Source: Raffaelea ambrosiae
Taxonomy: Eukaryota; Ascomycota; Sordariomycetes; Ophiostomatales; Ophiostomataceae
DNA length: 64,000 nucleotides
Assembly (NCBI GenBank): GCA_002778195.1
Contig: PCDI01000004.1
Coordinates: 568,074 to 632,073, forward strand
Reading direction: 5' to 3'
The position numbers and the translations under genes are program-made. Below, one piece after another: positions 43,356 through 54,886 of the stretch. The notes under the pieces are model-generated. The model did no database searches. It saw only the letters and a program-made list of their open reading frames with translations, and was not told the DNA's origin. Within the stretch, counting starts at the first letter, position 1. The number at the start of each line of letters is the position of its first letter.

Positions 43356-46239
43356 ATGGCGTTCCCCAAAGCTAGCTGGAGCTCTCTGCTCCTGCTCCTC
43401 GTCATCGTGGCCTTCATGCCAGGCAAGGCCGCCGCTTTCGGCGCCGGCAACATCCCCTCGATCGCCCAGGTCGAGGGCCACAACTGGCGCCACGGAGGTG
43501 AGTTTGTCTCGCAAATGGCGCAAGACCTCCCACGCGGGCCGTCGCATTCTAATCTTCCTCCTAGACATTGAGGACATGCTCAAGACCATCGCTTTTATCC
43601 ACGGCAAGAAATGGACCACGATGCTGGTGCAGCGCACGTACTTTGGCAACTGGCTGCGCGACTACTCGCAGGCTGTCGACGTCGGCAGCTTGAAGGGCGT
43701 CAACGCGGCCACGATCCGCATCCTGGTCTGGGTGCTGTCCTTCCTGGCCTTTGGCTACGCCACCGAGGAGTTCGAGGTCACCGAAGAGCGCCTGGGCGTG
43801 TACCGGCCGGAGGAGCACATCGACAACCCGCTGGGCTATGCCGACGGCGAGGATGCGCGCAAGTACGACAAGCGGCTGCGCGGCCCCGTCGACCCCCAGG
43901 AGCTCGAGATCGACCCGGCCACGGGCATGAAGAACTACATCGCCAACGAGCGCGGCAACTGGGCCACCAGCGCGGGCTACCTGCGCTTCAGCTTTGCCCG
44001 CAGCATCCACTTTGGCCGCACGTACCTCCACGGCGGCCACGGCAAGGGCGGCAAGGAGGCCGACCTGTGCGAGGCGCTCCGCTGTCTGGGCCAGGCCCTG
44101 CACTGCATGGAGGACTTCAGCGCCCACAGCAACTACTGCGAGCTGGCCCTGCGCGAGCTCGGCTACAACCAGGTGTTTCCTCACTGCGGCACCAGCTCCG
44201 AGATCAACCTGCGGGGCCGCCGCGTGTACCCCATTGTGACCGGTATGTGTGGAGATTTTTGTGCTGCGAATGCCTATAGACTCTGTAGGCTCGGTTGGCT
44301 GACTTCTTTCCTTTCGCAGGAACATTTGGCGGCGTGGACTTCCTGCACTCCGTGCTTGGGTACGTTGAACTGACTGGCCTCCTATGATGATTCTGGCCTG
44401 GATAATGAGAGAAAGCAGCCGCTAACTGCCCACCAGCGAGGCGAACGACCACTTCACCCAGTCCGAGGTCGACGAGGTGGACATTGCCCTCAAGAGCGCG
44501 GAGCAGATGAGCCGGTCTGGAGGCATGGGCGGCGGCGACGGCAGCCGCGGCCTCTTTGGGACCTCGTCGGGCGGCGGCTCGAGAGACTTCATCTCGCTCA
44601 TTGGCGACCTGCCTGGCATCGGCACTGGATTCGCGCAGGAAGCCGCTCATCTGCAGGAGGCATCGCGGGCCCAGGAAGCCCAGAACGAGAAAGTCAACGC
44701 CAACCAGGTCCCGGGCATGAGCATCAACTTCGACCCCGTCGAGACGGCCCGCAAGATCTACCCAATCCTGGAGTTCCGCGACAAGATTGTGCGGGCCATC
44801 AATAACACGATCTCCAAGATCCCGGGCCTCGAGAGTCTGATCGAGCACATCAGCGAGACGCTGACGGCCTTTGTGCTCGGCCTTCTGGCGCCGTTTATTC
44901 GACCGATCATCAACCAGGTGAGCAAGGTGCTCAAGGACGGCTCGTCAGGCGTCATTAGTGCCAGCGCCAATTCGCAGCTGGAGCCGTGGAAGGACCCCAC
45001 GTGCACGAACCCGACGCACTCCATGCTGTCCAAGGACCACTTTACCAACGTTCTGAACCCGTGCGCCGGACGCGTGGCTGCCACTGTCCTGCAATACACT
45101 GTTCCGTGAGTACACACCCTACCCGGGGATGCCAGATCAATGGCTTTCGATCGCCGGTTCGGATGCAGCTAACCATTCGAACCTCCCCAAACAACAGACG
45201 CATTCTCTATGCCTGGGACAACCCGGGTGTGCCGGTCGACGAGGTGGCAAACGACGTCCTGCGGGCGTTTCACCACCCAGCCATCCGCGACGAGAGCGTC
45301 CAGATCCAGCGCGAGATGTTCCAGACGGTGCGGCTGTGGGCAGACCAGCTGCCGCGCCGGCATGAGCTCAACAACCTGCTGTCGTCCGAGTCTGTGCGGG
45401 CTGGTAAGAACCACATTCTGGCGTCGGGCGCAAAGGCCAGCAGCGCGAACAGCCACGGCTCGGGCGGCCACGGCCACTCGCACGGCAGCGGCTGGTCGGA
45501 CCTGGCCAGCATGGGCAACGTCAACAGCGGCCAGATGGCCAACGCCATCTTCTCGCAGTTCAAGACGCGCGATCTCGGCGCCATGGACGGCCGTGAAGGC
45601 ACAGCCGAGTCGAACTACCAGTCTTCGTCGCCGGTGCCTGGCTCCTCTTCGGCATCGCCCGGGTATGGCTACGGCCACAGTGGCAGCAGCTCGGGGCCGT
45701 ATGTGCCGCCGACGACGGGCGGTGCCGCAGACTCGTACCTGCGTCCAGACCAGCCACCACAACAGCACCAGCAGCAGAGTTCGAGTTCCGGTGGCTATGG
45801 TGGTGGACATGGTGGCGGACCCGGTTACGGCGGCGGTGGTGGTGGTGGTGGATACGGCGGCCAGCCGCAAGGCGGATATGGAGGGGGTGGTTACGGCGGT
45901 GGCGGAGGCCCGCAGGGTGGACCACAGGGCGGATACGGAGGCGGATACGGTGGCGGTGGACCACAGCAAGGCTACGGCAACTATGGTGGTCCGCAAGGCG
46001 GTCCGCCAGGCGGGCCGGGCTGGGGTGGTGGACCGCCGCCGCCGCCGCCTCCAGGCTACGGCTTTGGATTCCCTGGTGGTCCTCCGCCTCCGGGACCGTA
46101 CGGACAGGGCCCGCCGCCGCCCGGCCCTCCGGGACAATGGGGAGGTGGCGGCGGATACCAGGGCGGTGGAGGCTACCAGGGGGGATACCAGGGCCAAGGC
46201 GGGTACCAAGGTGGAGGCTACCAGGGAGGAGGGTACTAG
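43356..46239 (+). CDS. het-c: HET-C heterokaryon-incompatibility family protein
   Basis: Five exons (43356-43497, 43565-44242, 44320-44359, 44437-45105, 45198-46239) encode 856 residues. All four introns have GTGAGT/GTATGT/GTACGT donors and keep frame; exon 3 is only 40 nt. Residues 1-26 form a signal peptide ending AAAFGAGNIPS. The Het-C domain (about 27-600) contains HGDIEDMLKTIAF, RTYFGNWLRDYSQAVD and CLGQALHCMEDFSAHSNYCE, all typical of the family. The C-terminal third is Gly/Tyr/Gln-rich low-complexity sequence (GGYGGG and GYQGG repeats). In Neurospora crassa het-c is an allorecognition locus whose alleles trigger cell death after hyphal fusion; the molecular activity is not settled. The allele-specificity region cannot be judged from one sequence. 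No HET-domain partner gene lies beside it here. Confidence 0.93.
45797..46236 (+). repeat. Gly-rich coding repeat of het-c
   Basis: GGTGGTGGA, GGCGGATAC and CAGGGCGG-type units encode Gly/Tyr/Gln/Pro repeats with one PPPPPP segment. Such tracts commonly vary in length. Confidence 0.7.
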
Positions 46240-46871
46240 AATGATTGCGACGATGACAATGACAATGACGAAGGTGTCGGTGAGCTCAATAGGGGACCGC
46301 GGCTGCTGTTTCTGGCGTCTAGAGTGAAGAGGGGAGGAAATATCCGAAGGGCAGCGAGGCCAACGCTCCTGGCTCAAGCCCCGGGCCAGTCCTCCTTGGA
46401 AGAGGAACACACGTCTGGAGGAAAAAACGAAGTCTTTTTGCTTTTATTCTCACTAAAAAAGTAGTATTAGGAAATATCATCACTGTTGACTTTTTTGTTT
46501 TTTTGTCAAAATGCTATCCTTGCTCTTTGCTCATTGTTGTGCAAACGATTAGATGTATGGCACGCGCAATCCATGCATGCCCATGCAATTTCCTACCGTT
46601 TCCTGCTGCGTATGAGGTCTACTTACGTCCCAGATGGCCATCGATATTTTGATGTTTGCGCCCACACCATGTTTCCCTTGATGACCCTTTCCCATGTTTT
46701 TCGTGTTTTTCGTGCTGCCATGCTTCTGTGCTTCCGTCAACCCCCCCTTTATCCCAGTTTCTGTAGATTTCCTATCCCGTTTTCTATATGCATGCCCACT
46801 GTTCTCCGATTTTTTTCTTTCGCTTTCCGCTCCCTATCATCTCATTTTCCATGGACCAACCACCCTCTTTC
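46240..46871. other. Convergent 3' region between het-c and the PP2C gene
   Basis: 630 bp, T-rich on the plus strand. No gene is seen. Confidence 0.6.
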
Positions 46872-48959
46872 TTATTGCCTCCCCCGTCTTGGATCCTGCG
46901 CCTCGGCCCGCCGCGCGTCCCGGATCTCCTTGGTGCCCATCGAGCCCAGGCCGCCCTCGCTCCGCCGCTCCCAGCCGCCCAGCCGGACCACCAGGCACGT
47001 CGCATTGTCCCCGTCCTTGGACACCTCGGTCGCGTAGTTGACCACGTCCTGCGCCGCCTGCTCCGGCGTCCGCGCCTCCTTGACCACGTCCACAATCTCC
47101 TGGTCGCTCAGCGTGCCCGACACGCCGTCCGACACCAGCACCATAAAGGCATACTCGCCGGGGCCCATGTCGACGCGCACCAGCTCCGGCTCGGCCGACA
47201 CGCCGATGCGCTTGGACTGCATGTCGCCGAACGCGCGGCTGTTGGCCAGGCCCGAGATGCGCTCCTCGCCAAACGAGTCGGTCACGAGCGTCTCGGCAAA
47301 GCGGGTCAGGCGGCGGGCCTCGGTGGGCGACGACGGGTGGTGGTCGCGCGTCAGGGGCTTGGCCAGCCCCGTGGTGGTCTCGCACAGGAGCACGCGGGTG
47401 TCGCCGACGTGGGCGACGAGGACGGTCGAGCGGGCGGTGGGGTGCCAGTAGGGCAGCGGCGTGGGCGTGGAGATGAGGGTGACCGACGCCGTCGAGCCGC
47501 CCTTGAAGCGCACAGGGCCGCCGATGCTGAGCCCCGAGGGCGGCAGGTGCGGCGCGCCCAGGATCTCGTCGTTGTTGAGGGGCTGGTCGGCGACGCGGGG
47601 GTCGTCGGGGTCGGGCTTGTTGGCCTGGGCGGTGACAAAGTCGAGGTCGGCGCGCAGAAAGGCATAGGTCAGGACGGACTCGACCGTAACAGGGGGTGTC
47701 GTAGTCGAGGAGGAGGAGGAGGAGGGGGAGGAGACTGAAGCTGGTGACGCCGGAGCCGGTGATGGTGTGGAGGTCGCGGCTGACGACGGTGGTGCCAGAA
47801 GAGCCCCCCGTCGACGGGGCGGCGGCAGCAGACCCTCGGCAAAGCTCTCGGGGTGGAAGCGGCGAAAGTAGCCGCCAATGGTGTCGCGGTACTCCTGCAG
47901 GAGCGCGCGCTGGAGCGCGATGGCGGTGTCGACGTTGGGGGTCACATCGACCTTTGCGGTGGCGTCGGCGGGGGGGGACGCAGGGGAGGATGCGGCTGTC
48001 GTCTGGGAAGACGTGGCTGCCGCTGCTGCTGGAGCAGCGCCCCCCGCCCCCGCCCTCGGCTTGTGGTGGCGCAGACTGCTCGGCAGGCCAAACTCGATGG
48101 CCGCCTTCTCGATGTAGGCGTGCAGCTCGTCGCGCAGAAAGGCTGAGCACTCGCTGCCGCCGTGGCCGTCAAAGACGGCAAAGTAAAAGATCTGCGGGTC
48201 GCCGGCGGCGCTGTCGGCGGTGATGCCCTCGCCGGCCTGGCGGCTGCTGGCCATGGCCGAGCGCACCAGCGAAATGGGGGCGCGCTTGGCGAACGCGGGC
48301 AGGTCGATGGTGCCGGCCTGGTAGGTGTCCTCGTTGTAGGGCCGCGAGCCGCGCGCATTGAAGACGCCGTAGTGGTGCTTGGCGCTCTTGAGCGGGATGC
48401 GCACGACGGTCATGTCGCGGCCGGGCATGGTGACGGGGGCGGCAGGCGCTGCCGGGAGCCGCTGGCCACCCGGGGCAGGACCCGCGCTTGCAGGCGTGTG
48501 CGGTATAGAGGCGTTGCGCGGCAGCTTGTGGTGGTGCGGCACGACCATGCGGCGCGAGTCCGGGTGCAGCGAGGACGACGGCAGGTGGGTGACGAAGTAG
48601 TTGTGGAAGCCGCGGCGGCTGGCCGGCAGAGGAAGGGGAAGAACAAGGGGCCCGCCGCTGAGAGGAGCAGCCGTCGGGAGGAGGCTGCCCAGACGGGAGG
48701 ATATCGGAGGGTGGCCGAGCCGGGACCTGGAGGAGGAGGAGGAGGAGGTAGCTGTGGTGTCGAGGAAAGCTGACGTCGAGGAGGAGGAGGAGGAGGAGCA
48801 GGACAGCAGGACGGCGGCACAGGAAGACGGCATGCGTGGCAGTCGACTGGGGGCGCCGTGGGCCAGCAGCGAGGCCACATAGCCCATGAAGGCGTCGAGG
48901 AGCGCCAGACGACGGCCATGGGGAGTAGAGGCCATGGCGGCGCGACGAAGAGGAGCCAT
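46872..48959 (-). CDS. PP2C-type Ser/Thr phosphatase, PTC6-like, probably mitochondrial
   Basis: One exon, 695 residues from the ATG at 48959 (CCCCATGGC); a second in-frame ATG lies at 48935, and the frame is open further upstream without family support. The first 50-180 residues are Arg/Ser-rich and low in acid, compatible with a mitochondrial presequence. PP2C motifs in order: SRPYNEDTYQAG (metal Asp D211), FAVFDGHGG (D264), VAHVGDTRVLL, LTRDHHPSSPTEARRL, NSRAFGD, and LVSDGVSG with D611, then GDNAT near the end. The RPYNED and RIGVSAEPE features match yeast Ptc6/Aup1, a mitochondrial phosphatase linked to pyruvate dehydrogenase regulation and mitophagy. About 190 residues with Ala/Ser/Thr/Pro-rich insertions separate DGHGG from VAHVGDTR. 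The gene is divergent from the BTB-like gene. Confidence 0.87.
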   Translation of the reverse strand: MAPLRRAAMASTPHGRRLALLDAFMGYVASLLAHGAPSRLPRMPSSCAAVLLSCSSSSSSSTSAFLDTTATSSSSSSRSRLGHPPISSRLGSLLPTAAPLSGGPLVLPLPLPASRRGFHNYFVTHLPSSSLHPDSRRMVVPHHHKLPRNASIPHTPASAGPAPGGQRLPAAPAAPVTMPGRDMTVVRIPLKSAKHHYGVFNARGSRPYNEDTYQAGTIDLPAFAKRAPISLVRSAMASSRQAGEGITADSAAGDPQIFYFAVFDGHGGSECSAFLRDELHAYIEKAAIEFGLPSSLRHHKPRAGAGGAAPAAAAATSSQTTAASSPASPPADATAKVDVTPNVDTAIALQRALLQEYRDTIGGYFRRFHPESFAEGLLPPPRRRGALLAPPSSAATSTPSPAPASPASVSSPSSSSSSTTTPPVTVESVLTYAFLRADLDFVTAQANKPDPDDPRVADQPLNNDEILGAPHLPPSGLSIGGPVRFKGGSTASVTLISTPTPLPYWHPTARSTVLVAHVGDTRVLLCETTTGLAKPLTRDHHPSSPTEARRLTRFAETLVTDSFGEERISGLANSRAFGDMQSKRIGVSAEPELVRVDMGPGEYAFMVLVSDGVSGTLSDQEIVDVVKEARTPEQAAQDVVNYATEVSKDGDNATCLVVRLGGWERRSEGGLGSMGTKEIRDARRAEAQDPRRGRQ

Positions 48960-50117
48960 GGGGAGGGAGGAGGAGGAAGTGCCCGGGAGTGCTGAGAGAG
49001 CTTTCCTGGGGAGACCTCTCAATCCGGTCGGGATCGGCCAGTCGGCAAGGCTGGCGATGTCGATCAAGACCAATTGAGGGCTGTCTGGGCACTCAATGGC
49101 TGGCGGACGGTCGAGGCGAGGCAGGAGAGAAGAAGAAGTGAGGCGGACGAGCAGCGGTGAGGAGAAAAGGGGGAAAAAAAGGGGGCAGAAAGAAGGCAGC
49201 CAGAAAAAAATAAAAAATAAAACGAAAATGAAATGAAAAGGAACGCAAGGAAGACCCAGAAAGAGGAGTCGTGGCGCCTCTCGGAAGGCCCAGCCGCAGT
49301 GAGGAGAAGGCGCAAAATCCCCGCCGGTGAGGAGACAGCCCGAAGCAGCGAGGCGGAGCGTCAAAAGAGCCGCAGAGGGAGGGGGGGGGGCGGCCAGTGA
49401 CGAAAACACCTCAGCGCCGCGTCTATTTTCCAGTGTCTATTTTGCAGCGTTTCCTCCTCAGCCTTTTTAGCTCCACGGCTATTCCCGACGTTTCATGGCC
49501 GCCCAGCAAGGAGAAACGGTCGCTGAAATCACGAAAACATGTTCCGGGTGCGGCAGGGCTGCAAGAAGACGAACCGACGAGAACACACAGAAAGACGGAA
49601 AGGCTCGAGAGAGGCTGTTTGGGCTGGCCGTCTCCCTGGCTGCGTGTCTCGGGCCGGAGTGTCCAGTAGTTATTAGTCCATCGATTTGTTGGGGGAGACC
49701 GCAAAATGGCCGGCGATAATGATAGTAAGCTTTTTTTTTGGCCCTGTAGCTTGCGCGCAGACTCTCTATTCTTTTACGAGTCGAGCTTGACTGCGGCAGC
49801 CTACTGCTGGTGGATCTATGCACTATGCACTTGCCGGGGCTGCGCACGGCGGAAAATACGGTCCGAGCCCCGCTTGGCACCGCCGACGTCACAGACACCT
49901 CCTATCTGCATAATCCGGCTCTGCCCTGCTGCAGAGCAACTCGACCAAAAGTAAGAAAAAGAAAATAAACCTGCACCTCGACAAGATCTCTCATTGCCAC
50001 GGCCCCATCGCGGGCAAATGAGAAGAGTCTAGTCCCGGCCTTCCAACGGCCTCGTTTTTGCCCGTGTGTCTCTCTCTCGATGCGCACCCTTTTGCTGTCG
50101 GACACGACCCCGACTCG
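48960..50117. other. Divergent promoter between the PP2C and BTB-like genes
   Basis: 1.16 kb. The purine-rich DNA 5' of the phosphatase is open in the phosphatase frame but encodes a hydrophobic Phe/Ser-rich sequence unlike a conserved domain, so I treat it as leader. No other gene is seen. Confidence 0.5.
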
Positions 50118-52495
50118 ATGGATGACGAGCCGTCCGAGGCGGTGGCAGAGAGTGCCAGGAGGAGCGCCAGGAGGGGCTCGGGAGGAGAAAACGACGCCCG
50201 CGCCAAGAGCGCCACAAGCGCCACCAGCGGTGGTGTCCCCGACCTGAAGAAGGGGCCGACGCCGCTGCCCTCCCGGCCGGACGTGGTCAACATTGCCCCC
50301 GACGGCGACGTGGTGCTGGATGTGCTGTTCGAGACGTCCGCGGAGACGATCCGGTCCACGCGCAAGGCCGAACGAGCAGCCGCCGCAGCCGCCGCCTATT
50401 ACGGCCGTCTGCGGGTGCCGGGCGGGTCTCTCCATGGCCCGTCTCGCCAGCCGAAGCCCGCGCTGCAGCCGCGCCTGCGCGTGGCCTACCGTGTCCAGGC
50501 CGCCCGGCTGCGGACGAACTCGCGCTACTTTGCCAACCTGCTGGGCAGCGGCAGCAGCAGCCTGAGCGGCGGCGGCGGCGGCGGGGCTTCTTCTTTTTCC
50601 TTCCAGGAAGCGCAGGCCGTCGAGTCTGCGCTGGCCGCGCTGGCCGCCGAGAACATCCGGCCGGCCGACGCCGCGCCGGAGAGACTGCCGTGGGTGCGCA
50701 TCGAGGACGACGACGAGGGCAGCCGGACGGCCGGCCGCGAGATGGTCTTTGCCGAGCTGCTGCACATTCTGCACGGCACCGGGGGGAGAATCGAGGAGGC
50801 CGGTAGCAAGAAGGAGAGTACGACGACGGCGCCCACGAAAAAGACGTCCAAGACGGCGGCGGCGACATCCAAGACGGCCAAGACAGCAAAGACGGCAAAG
50901 ACGGCAAAGACGGCCAAGACGGCCAAGACGACGACAGCGGCGTCCAAGGGCGTGGCCAAGAGCGGGGCCAAATCCGCTGCGGCGGCCCGGGCCCAACCCG
51001 CCGCGCGCACAGCAGCCACAGCGGATGCGCACAAGGACGTGGACACGCCCATGTCGCCGTCGACGTCGGCCTCTACGCCGCCTGCTCCGGCCACGGCTCC
51101 GGCCACGGCTGCGACCACGCCGGAGAACCACCGTGCCGCCGCCCACCGCTCCCAGTGGTCGGCCGCCAGTCCCCCCACGCTCACCCAGCTCGCCGTCCTC
51201 GCCCTGTTCGCCGACCGCTTCGCCTGCGCCGACCCCGTCGGCGTCTATGTGCGCAACCTGCACGTGCGCTACCCGCCCGCGCTGGTGCGGCCCCTGCGCG
51301 ACATCGACCCCGTGACCGGCCTGAAACACCTGCCCGGCGCCGGCACGAGCCTGCCCGTGCTGGCCAACGAGGAGACCATCCGGCAAAAGATCTATGTGTC
51401 CTGGACGTTCCGGCAGCCCCTGCGTTTCCAGGCCGCCACGCGGGAGCTGATCCAGTTCGGGTCGCGGCTGTGGCGGTATGAATACGACGAGGAGGGGGGC
51501 GAGGAAGAAGAAGAAGAAGAAGAAGGGAGGGGGACAGGCGCGGGGCACAAGAAGGCGAAGACGCCGCCGCCCAGGGCAGCCTGGTGGGATCTTGCAGACG
51601 AGCTAGAGGGTACGTTTTCCAAAATAAGAGGTGGTTGTGGCTCTGAACAATGTTGGGATGTCACCGTCCTTGCGTCACCGTCCTTGCGTCACCAGTCTTG
51701 CTTCAACCGTCTTGCTTCACCCGTCTTGCTTTCCTCGGTGTTCTTCGTTCTTTCTCTATGCGTTTACTAACACAACCCCCCCCCCCACCAGACGAGATGC
51801 AGTTCCGCCGCGCCTGCATCCTCAACTGCATCACCTCGGTTCCGCGCCACTTTCTCGGCCTCTACACCGCCCGCAAGAGCCGCCACTGCCAGATGGGCTA
51901 CACCTCCAGCGCCGCGTGCGACTCGTTCCAGCTCGGCGAGATGGTCAAGTTTCTGTGCCAGAAGGACCTGCTGTTTCTGCAGGACCTGGGCACACTGGCG
52001 CAGACGTCGCCCGCCCTCGCCGACTACGCCGTCGTCGACGTCTACCAGCTGCTCGCCGTCCTCCGCCAGTGCCCCTCGTACCAGCTCGACCACCACCACG
52101 TCAACTGCGGCCTGCGCACGCGCATGCTGCCCATCCTGCAGCACATCGAGGTCATGCTGGGCGCCAGCTGCGTCGCCATCAACATGCACGACTGGGTCCA
52201 CAACCGCGACGGCGCGTCGTGGATCGTCCTGGCCCAGGCAGACGAGGCCATGTATGGACAAAAACTGGACGACACCATGACCAAGACGTCGCCGGCTTCT
52301 TCCGTCCCTGGCTGGGACCTCTCGGGCAGCGTGCCCGTGTTCCGGAAGCCCGACGAAGAAGAAAAGGCGCGCATGTTCCGCTTCACGCGGGCCCTGGCCA
52401 ACGACGAGCGTCTGCAGATGCAGGGCAGCATGACGGCCGACCGGAAGGCGCGGTGGTTTTTTACCTGCAAGAAGTGGAACTGGACACCGGAGTAG
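50118..52495 (+). CDS. BTB/POZ-like fungal protein
   Basis: Two exons, 50118-51609 and 51792-52495, give 731 residues; the start is the first ATG of the frame (MDDEPSEA). The 182-nt intron is phase 1 (GTACGT donor, CACCAG acceptor). A BTB-like segment starts near residue 58 (NIAPDGDVVLDVLFE) and runs through LRVAYRVQAARLRTNSRYF, the usual fungal pattern of a stored-value strand followed by the ...SRYFANLL helix. Alanine/lysine/threonine-rich linkers (AKTAKTAKT repeats at about 250-275) separate it from a conserved-looking C-terminal half with FLGLYTARKSRHCQMG and CDSFQLGEMVKFL. BTB domains mediate dimerisation and Cullin-3 binding, but no second domain identifies a role here. An acidic EEEE run lies near the end of exon 1. 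Confidence 0.75.
51660..51729 (+). repeat. 14-bp minisatellite inside the BTB-gene intron
   Basis: Five consecutive 14-bp units; the first two are identical (gtcaccgtccttgc) and the next three diverge. They make up 70 of the 182 intron bases. Confidence 0.85.
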
Positions 52496-53718
52496 GGGGG
52501 GTGTATGTCGGTATGATCAAAGAGAAGACAAAGAGATGGTGGGACACGGAATGGTACAAAATGCAGAGACGTTATGCAGGAACACATACCCAGAGATATG
52601 AAGGGAAAATAAATGTACAATATAGATTACACGCTTGGATTCATTGCCTAGAGACACAACACTCCTTCACTTTGATACACACGTCTTCACTCAGACACAA
52701 GTCCACACAATTCATACAGCTCATACAGTTCACACAGTTCACACGCCATGGATAGATAATTTACAAAAAAAAAAAAAAAAGGTTCATTGCTCCTAGATCT
52801 AAACCTGGTTCCGAACATAGAAAAAAAAAAGAGACAAAAACACAAAAAACACACAGTTCGAAAACACCGTAGGACACACAATGCCACGCCCTCCAATCCA
52901 TGGAAGTTTGACCTAACGTCCCCCCCCTCCCCCCTTTGTAGCATAAAGAAAGAGAGAACGAAGTAGGACAGGACAGTCAAGATGCCAAAATGGTAAAGAA
53001 AAACAAAATATTAAGATCCTGAATGTCGAGCCGCTGCTGAACAGAATGTTGGTCCTGCACGAAAAGAAACAGAACACGAATGGAAGCGAAAGAAAAAGAA
53101 AAAGAAAAAAAGAAAAAAAAAAGAACAAGAAATCAAGAAAGACTAGTTAGTTCCTCCCATAATAAGGCGACTACTCAGTGCAGAGCACATCCTTTAGTTT
53201 CAAGGGATGGGACACAAGAATGCGTGCGGGAGTGCCCACTGCAAGGTAACGAAAGTGGGTCCCTCAGGTACAATGTGTAAAGGTGTAATAAAAGGTGTAA
53301 TAAAAGCGCTGCCCTGTATGAGATCGGCGTGGTGGAAACAAACAAAATAAAAAGCGGACACGGGGAAAGGGGGAGGGGGGGTGGCTCCGTGTAGAAGAGA
53401 TACTCATGCTATGCTGCAATGTTTGCTGGGGAAAGAAGAAATCGAGGATAGAGAGGAAGAGAACAAACGAAAAGGAAAGAGAGGGTAGGCGAAGGAAAGG
53501 CCACAGCCGACCTGTAGACTTGAGGAAGAGTATGGCGGAGAAGGTAGGAGGAGGAGGAAGAAGAACAAGAACAAGAAGAAGACGAAGACGAAGACGAAGA
53601 CGAAGAAGAAGAAGAAGAAAGCGTTGGCTGGCCTTGGAAGCAGTCCTTCCAACTCTTTTCTTTTTCTGTCGTTCTCCTTCTGTCTCTTCTCTTCTCTTTT
53701 TGTCCTTCTCTTTCTTGT
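52496..53718. other. Convergent intergenic region, 1.2 kb
   Basis: It lies between the 3' ends of the BTB-like gene and PIS1. A-rich on the plus strand, with a long purine tract of GAAGAAGAC/GAAGAAGAA units at about 53530-53628. Arg- and Lys-rich frames there are compositional artefacts. Confidence 0.55.
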
Positions 53719-54886
53719 TTAGGCCTTCTGGGCGGCCGTCTTCTTCGGCTTGCGCCGCGGCAGACCCGCGGCACGCCGGTCCCGCACATCGCCCTCAGCG
53801 AGCCACTTGCTGGCCTTGACCAGCTGTACGACGTTCAGGATCTGCTTGCCGGCCATGATGGGGAAGCTGACGCCGGCCAGGACCCAGGGCCAGAACGAGT
53901 CCATCTTGTTGGCGCGGGCCATCTCGAGGGCGGCGGCGCTGTAGGGGTTGGCAAAGATCTGGCGCAGGATGGACGAGTTGACCTGCGAGCCGAGGGTCAG
54001 GCCGTCGTCGGCGGGCACGCCGGCACCGGCAGCGGCGGGCGCAATGGGCTTGAGCAGCGAGGGCGACAGGATGGGCGAGGAGAAGGAGAGCAGGTAGAGG
54101 GCGATGAAGAAGAGCTCGTTGAGGGCGCAGAAGACAAAGAGGACGGTCTTGTTGGTGTAGTACAGATTCAGGAGCCAGCTGCGCGACCGGTCGACCTTTT
54201 TGTGGCTCGTGTCCCGGCCGCCCATGCTCAGGGTGGCGTAGATGTGTATGTAGTGGCTGGCCAGGTCGAGCGAGACGAGGCCCTGGAAGACAATGGCCCA
54301 GCGCGGGAAGGCGGTGGACAGGAAGACCAGCAGGCACGACGTGGTGCAGCGGTCCGTCACCATGTCCAGCACGGCGCCGAAGCGGGTCGACTGCTCAAAG
54401 TAGCGCGCCGCATAGCCGTCGAGGGCGTCGAGCAGGCACGAGATGCTGTAGAGCAGCGAGCAGGTGCGCGGGTGCAGCGGCATGTAGTAGAGGGAGGCGA
54501 TGCCGAGGACGATGCGGAAGTAGCCTGGAGGGGGGGGAGTTAGCGTTTGCGCAGAGGCTGACAAGACAGAACAGACAAGAGAGAAAGAGAGAAAGAGAGA
54601 AAGAGGAAAAGAGGAAGAAAGAGAAAAAGAAAGAGAGAAAGAAAGAAAAAGAGACAGTCAACGCCAGGGTCTACACACCAATCACGTTTGGCCAAAAGAG
54701 GAAAATGTTCTCGTGCGGGTAGTCGTCGTCGGCGTCGTCTTCGGGGGAGGCCGCAGCGGCATGGCCGTTGCCGTTGGCGGCCACGTCGGCAGAGGACCCC
54801 TGGGCCACGGTCTTCTCGTCGCTCTCCGAGGTCGCTGCCGCCGCTGCTGCTGCCGCAGCCTGCCGCCGTGTTCTTGCGCCAGCCAT
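53719..54886 (-). CDS. PIS1: CDP-diacylglycerol--inositol 3-phosphatidyltransferase (PI synthase)
   Basis: Two exons (54886-54679 and 54524-53719) encode 337 residues; the phase-1 intron (GTGTGT donor, CTCCAG acceptor) splits a Gly codon. After an Ala-rich and acidic N-terminal extension (about 1-57) comes HENIFLFWPNVIGYFRI, typical of eukaryotic PI synthases. The CDP-alcohol phosphotransferase signature D-G-x2-A-R-x8-G-x3-D-x3-D is complete: D105, G106, A109, R110, G119, D123 and D127 in DGYAARYFEQSTRFG and following residues. At least four membrane segments follow, and the C terminus is basic (RRKPKKTAAQK). The enzyme joins CDP-diacylglycerol and myo-inositol to make phosphatidylinositol in the ER and is essential in yeast. 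The N-terminal extension and the Pro/Ala-rich loop at about 218-230 are longer than in yeast Pis1 (220 residues). Confidence 0.94.

Noticed and set aside
46788..47738. Plus-strand open frame of 316 codons under the PP2C gene
   Set aside because: Antisense shadow of the conserved phosphatase core.
49902..51548. Minus-strand open frame of 548 codons opposite the BTB-like gene
   Set aside because: Gly/Arg/Leu-rich shadow without domain features; the plus-strand gene has correct splice sites and a BTB-like motif.
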